Source: Planctomyces sp. SH-PL14 (GTDB lineage Bacteria > Planctomycetota > Planctomycetia > Planctomycetales > Planctomycetaceae). Taken from it: a DNA stretch of 64,000 bases. The stretch is taken from assembly GCF_001610835.1 (NCBI RefSeq), contig NZ_CP011270.1, positions 1,612,001 to 1,676,000 on the forward strand. Direction: 5' to 3'. Shown here piece by piece: positions 62,882-64,000 of the stretch (position 1 is its first letter; every line of letters starts with the position of its first letter). The translations under genes were made by a program, and so were the position numbers. The notes under the pieces were generated by a model. That model was given only the letters and a program-made list of their open reading frames with translations. It made no database searches and was not told the DNA's origin.

Positions 62882-63349
62882 ATGGGTTTGGAACGGACAC
62901 TGATTCTCTTCAAGCCGGACGCGGTCCAGCGCCGCCTGTGCGGCAAGCTGCTCGGCCGGATCGAGGATCGTGGTCTGCGGATCATCGGCCTCAAGATGCT
63001 GCAGGTCACTCCGGAGCTGTCCCGCAAGCACTACGCGGAGCATGTGAGCAAGCCGTTTTATCCTCAACTGGAGGCGTTCATCGTCTCCGGGCCGATCGTC
63101 GCCCTCGCCGTGGAAGGGCCGGACGCCATCCGCGTCATGCGGGACACGATGGGGAAGACGAACGCCCGCGATGCCGCCCCGGGGACGATCCGCGGCGACT
63201 TTGCCATCTCGCGGCAGATGAACCTGATCCACGGCAGCGACGGTCCCGAGGCAGCTGTGCGGGAGCTGGCGCTGTACTTCGGACCGGGGGAGCTGTGCCC
63301 TTGGACGTCGCCGCTGGACGGGGTGATCCTCGCTCCCGACGAAGTCTGA
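62882..63349 (+). CDS. ndk: Nucleoside diphosphate kinase
   Basis: 155 residues from the ATG at 62882; the upstream open frame has no homology. Transfers the gamma-phosphate of ATP to other NDPs through a phosphohistidine. Family blocks: ERTLILFKPDAVQRRLCGKL, RIIGLKMLQ, ARDAAPGTIRGDFAIS and NLIHGSDGPEAA, where His117 is the phosphorylated residue. It is slightly longer than E. coli Ndk (143), with additional residues at the C-terminus (PWTSPLDGVILAPDEV). It is preceded by the protease terminator and therefore has its own promoter. Confidence 0.96.
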   Translation: MGLERTLILFKPDAVQRRLCGKLLGRIEDRGLRIIGLKMLQVTPELSRKHYAEHVSKPFYPQLEAFIVSGPIVALAVEGPDAIRVMRDTMGKTNARDAAPGTIRGDFAISRQMNLIHGSDGPEAAVRELALYFGPGELCPWTSPLDGVILAPDEV

Positions 63350-63413
63350 ATCGGGAAGGGGCGCCCTGCGGCGATGACGTCGGAGTGGGCGTCCGAAGGG
63401 CATCGGGACCGGT

Positions 63414-63905
63414 ATGCAGAACGGATTTCTGGGATTCGGCGCGTCGTTCATGCTCGACTTTGTGGTCGTGGCACTGATCGCGGTCGTCCCGGTCGTCCTG
63501 TGGAGCCTGTACGCGGTCCGGATTCAGCGGAACTACGCCCTGCACCGGAGCCTTCAGATCCTGCTGGGGGTGGTGCTGCTGGTGACGGTGGTCGCCTTCG
63601 AAGTCGACATGCGGATGCAGGGGGGATGGCAGGCGATCATCAACAAGCCTGGCCTGACGCCGCGTCGTTCAGCGGAGGAGATCGAGACGATCCGGAAGGT
63701 GCTGTACTTCCATCTCGTGTTCGCGATCTCGACGCCATTTCTGTGGGGGACGGCTCTGGTGCTGGCGCTGAAGCGCTTTTCGCGGCCGCCGCTTCCGGGG
63801 CCGCACAGCCGCCTGCATCGACGGCTGGGCTGGACGGCGACGGTCGATCTGGTGATGACGTCGCTGACGGGGCTGGTGTTCTATTACTTCGCCTTCATCC
63901 GCTGA
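63414..63905 (+). CDS. DUF420 membrane protein
   Basis: 163 residues. MQNGFLGFGASFMLDFVVVALIAVVP starts the first of four hydrophobic segments (about 10-32, 44-62, 100-118 and 140-160). Conserved His occurs in NYALHRSLQILLG, LYFHLVFAIST and HSRLHRRLGW. The overall pattern matches DUF420, a family sometimes found with heme-copper oxidase genes. No oxidase gene is within the window. It follows ndk by 64 bases. Role unknown. Confidence 0.8.
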   Translation: MQNGFLGFGASFMLDFVVVALIAVVPVVLWSLYAVRIQRNYALHRSLQILLGVVLLVTVVAFEVDMRMQGGWQAIINKPGLTPRRSAEEIETIRKVLYFHLVFAISTPFLWGTALVLALKRFSRPPLPGPHSRLHRRLGWTATVDLVMTSLTGLVFYYFAFIR

Positions 63906-63934
63906 CGGCTGCTCCGTCAGAAGCGGCGAAAGGC

Positions 63935-63976
63935 GTTAAACACCAAGACACCAAGGAGGCACAAAGAGCACAAAGT
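63935..63976. repeat. CACCAAG-type repeat, left half only
   Basis: Reads GTTAAACACCAAGACACCAA then GGAGGCACAAAGAGCACAAAG, matching the left arm of the full copies at 10221 and 37398. No right arm lies in the last 24 bases of the window. It starts 30 bases after the DUF420 stop. Confidence 0.75.
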
Positions 63977-64000
63977 TGATGCTCCCGGATAAGCCTCTTC

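Overview
The window is GC-rich (roughly 65% by eye) and reads as a chromosome segment of a planctomycete. The evidence is the set of gene families. There are three DUF1549/DUF1553 (planctomycete 'cytochrome C-like') proteins with CxxCH motifs and two Tat-exported DUF1501 proteins. There is also a DUF1559 prepilin-like protein, tandem DUF4159 domains, an ECF sigma factor coupled to a FecR-like N-terminus, and a small HPGHG exported protein. MurA is present, consistent with a peptidoglycan-making planctomycete. I cannot name the genus from sequence alone. No rRNA, tRNA, CRISPR array, transposase or phage gene was seen.

Layout. 1-7.7 kb: the start of a DUF5117-type metalloprotease, a DUF4159 protein, a solo GroES, a GNAT enzyme, a small membrane protein, FabI and a coupled membrane protein. 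7.8-12.3 kb: a secreted 13-repeat FG-GAP protein, a prenyltransferase-like alpha/alpha-barrel protein and a PlsC acyltransferase. 12.5-15.8 kb: a DUF1501 plus DUF1549/1553 pair. 16.1-20.9 kb: an unusual protein made only of ClpC-type N-domains (six half-repeats, no ATPase), followed by full ClpC. 21.4-26.6 kb: a TetR - lipoprotein adaptor - RND pump operon behind a perfect 16-bp palindrome. 26.8-29.5 kb: an ECF sigma factor, Lgt and two small proteins. 29.8-36.0 kb: a second DUF1549/DUF1501 cluster, including a FecR-DUF1549-DUF1553 fusion translationally coupled to an ECF sigma factor. 36.4-44.7 kb: a GT2 glycosyltransferase, a glycerophosphodiesterase, an MFS exporter, a membrane protein, an HExxH lipoprotein and a large exported protein of unknown function. 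45.2-50.5 kb: a DapA-family lyase, a coiled-coil exported protein, and a response regulator - histidine kinase - DUF1559 operon joined by 4-base overlaps. 50.8-58.3 kb: an isoprenylcysteine-methyltransferase-like protein, MurA, an ABC exporter (ATPase plus FtsX permease with a histidine-rich loop), an exo/endonuclease/phosphatase fusion and an HlyD-type adaptor. 58.6-63.9 kb: an iron alcohol dehydrogenase, a GcvH-like protein, a tail-specific protease, NDP kinase and a DUF420 protein.

Intergenic DNA is dominated by three repeat families. The first is a 270-340 bp internally palindromic element, with seven near-complete and two partial copies in both orientations; five of the seven lie within 30 bp of a stop codon. 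The second is a palindrome built from CACCAAG-type words (two full, two half copies). The third is an inverted repeat with GGGAGGGCGAAGCTCC arms (two copies). Several clear intrinsic terminators and a few promoter-like elements are also listed.

The signals most worth follow-up are the ClpC N-domain concatemer beside clpC, the palindromic element family, the FecR-cytochrome-like fusion with its sigma factor, and the two-component system coupled to a DUF1559 pseudopilin. All family assignments come from reading motifs; no database search was run.
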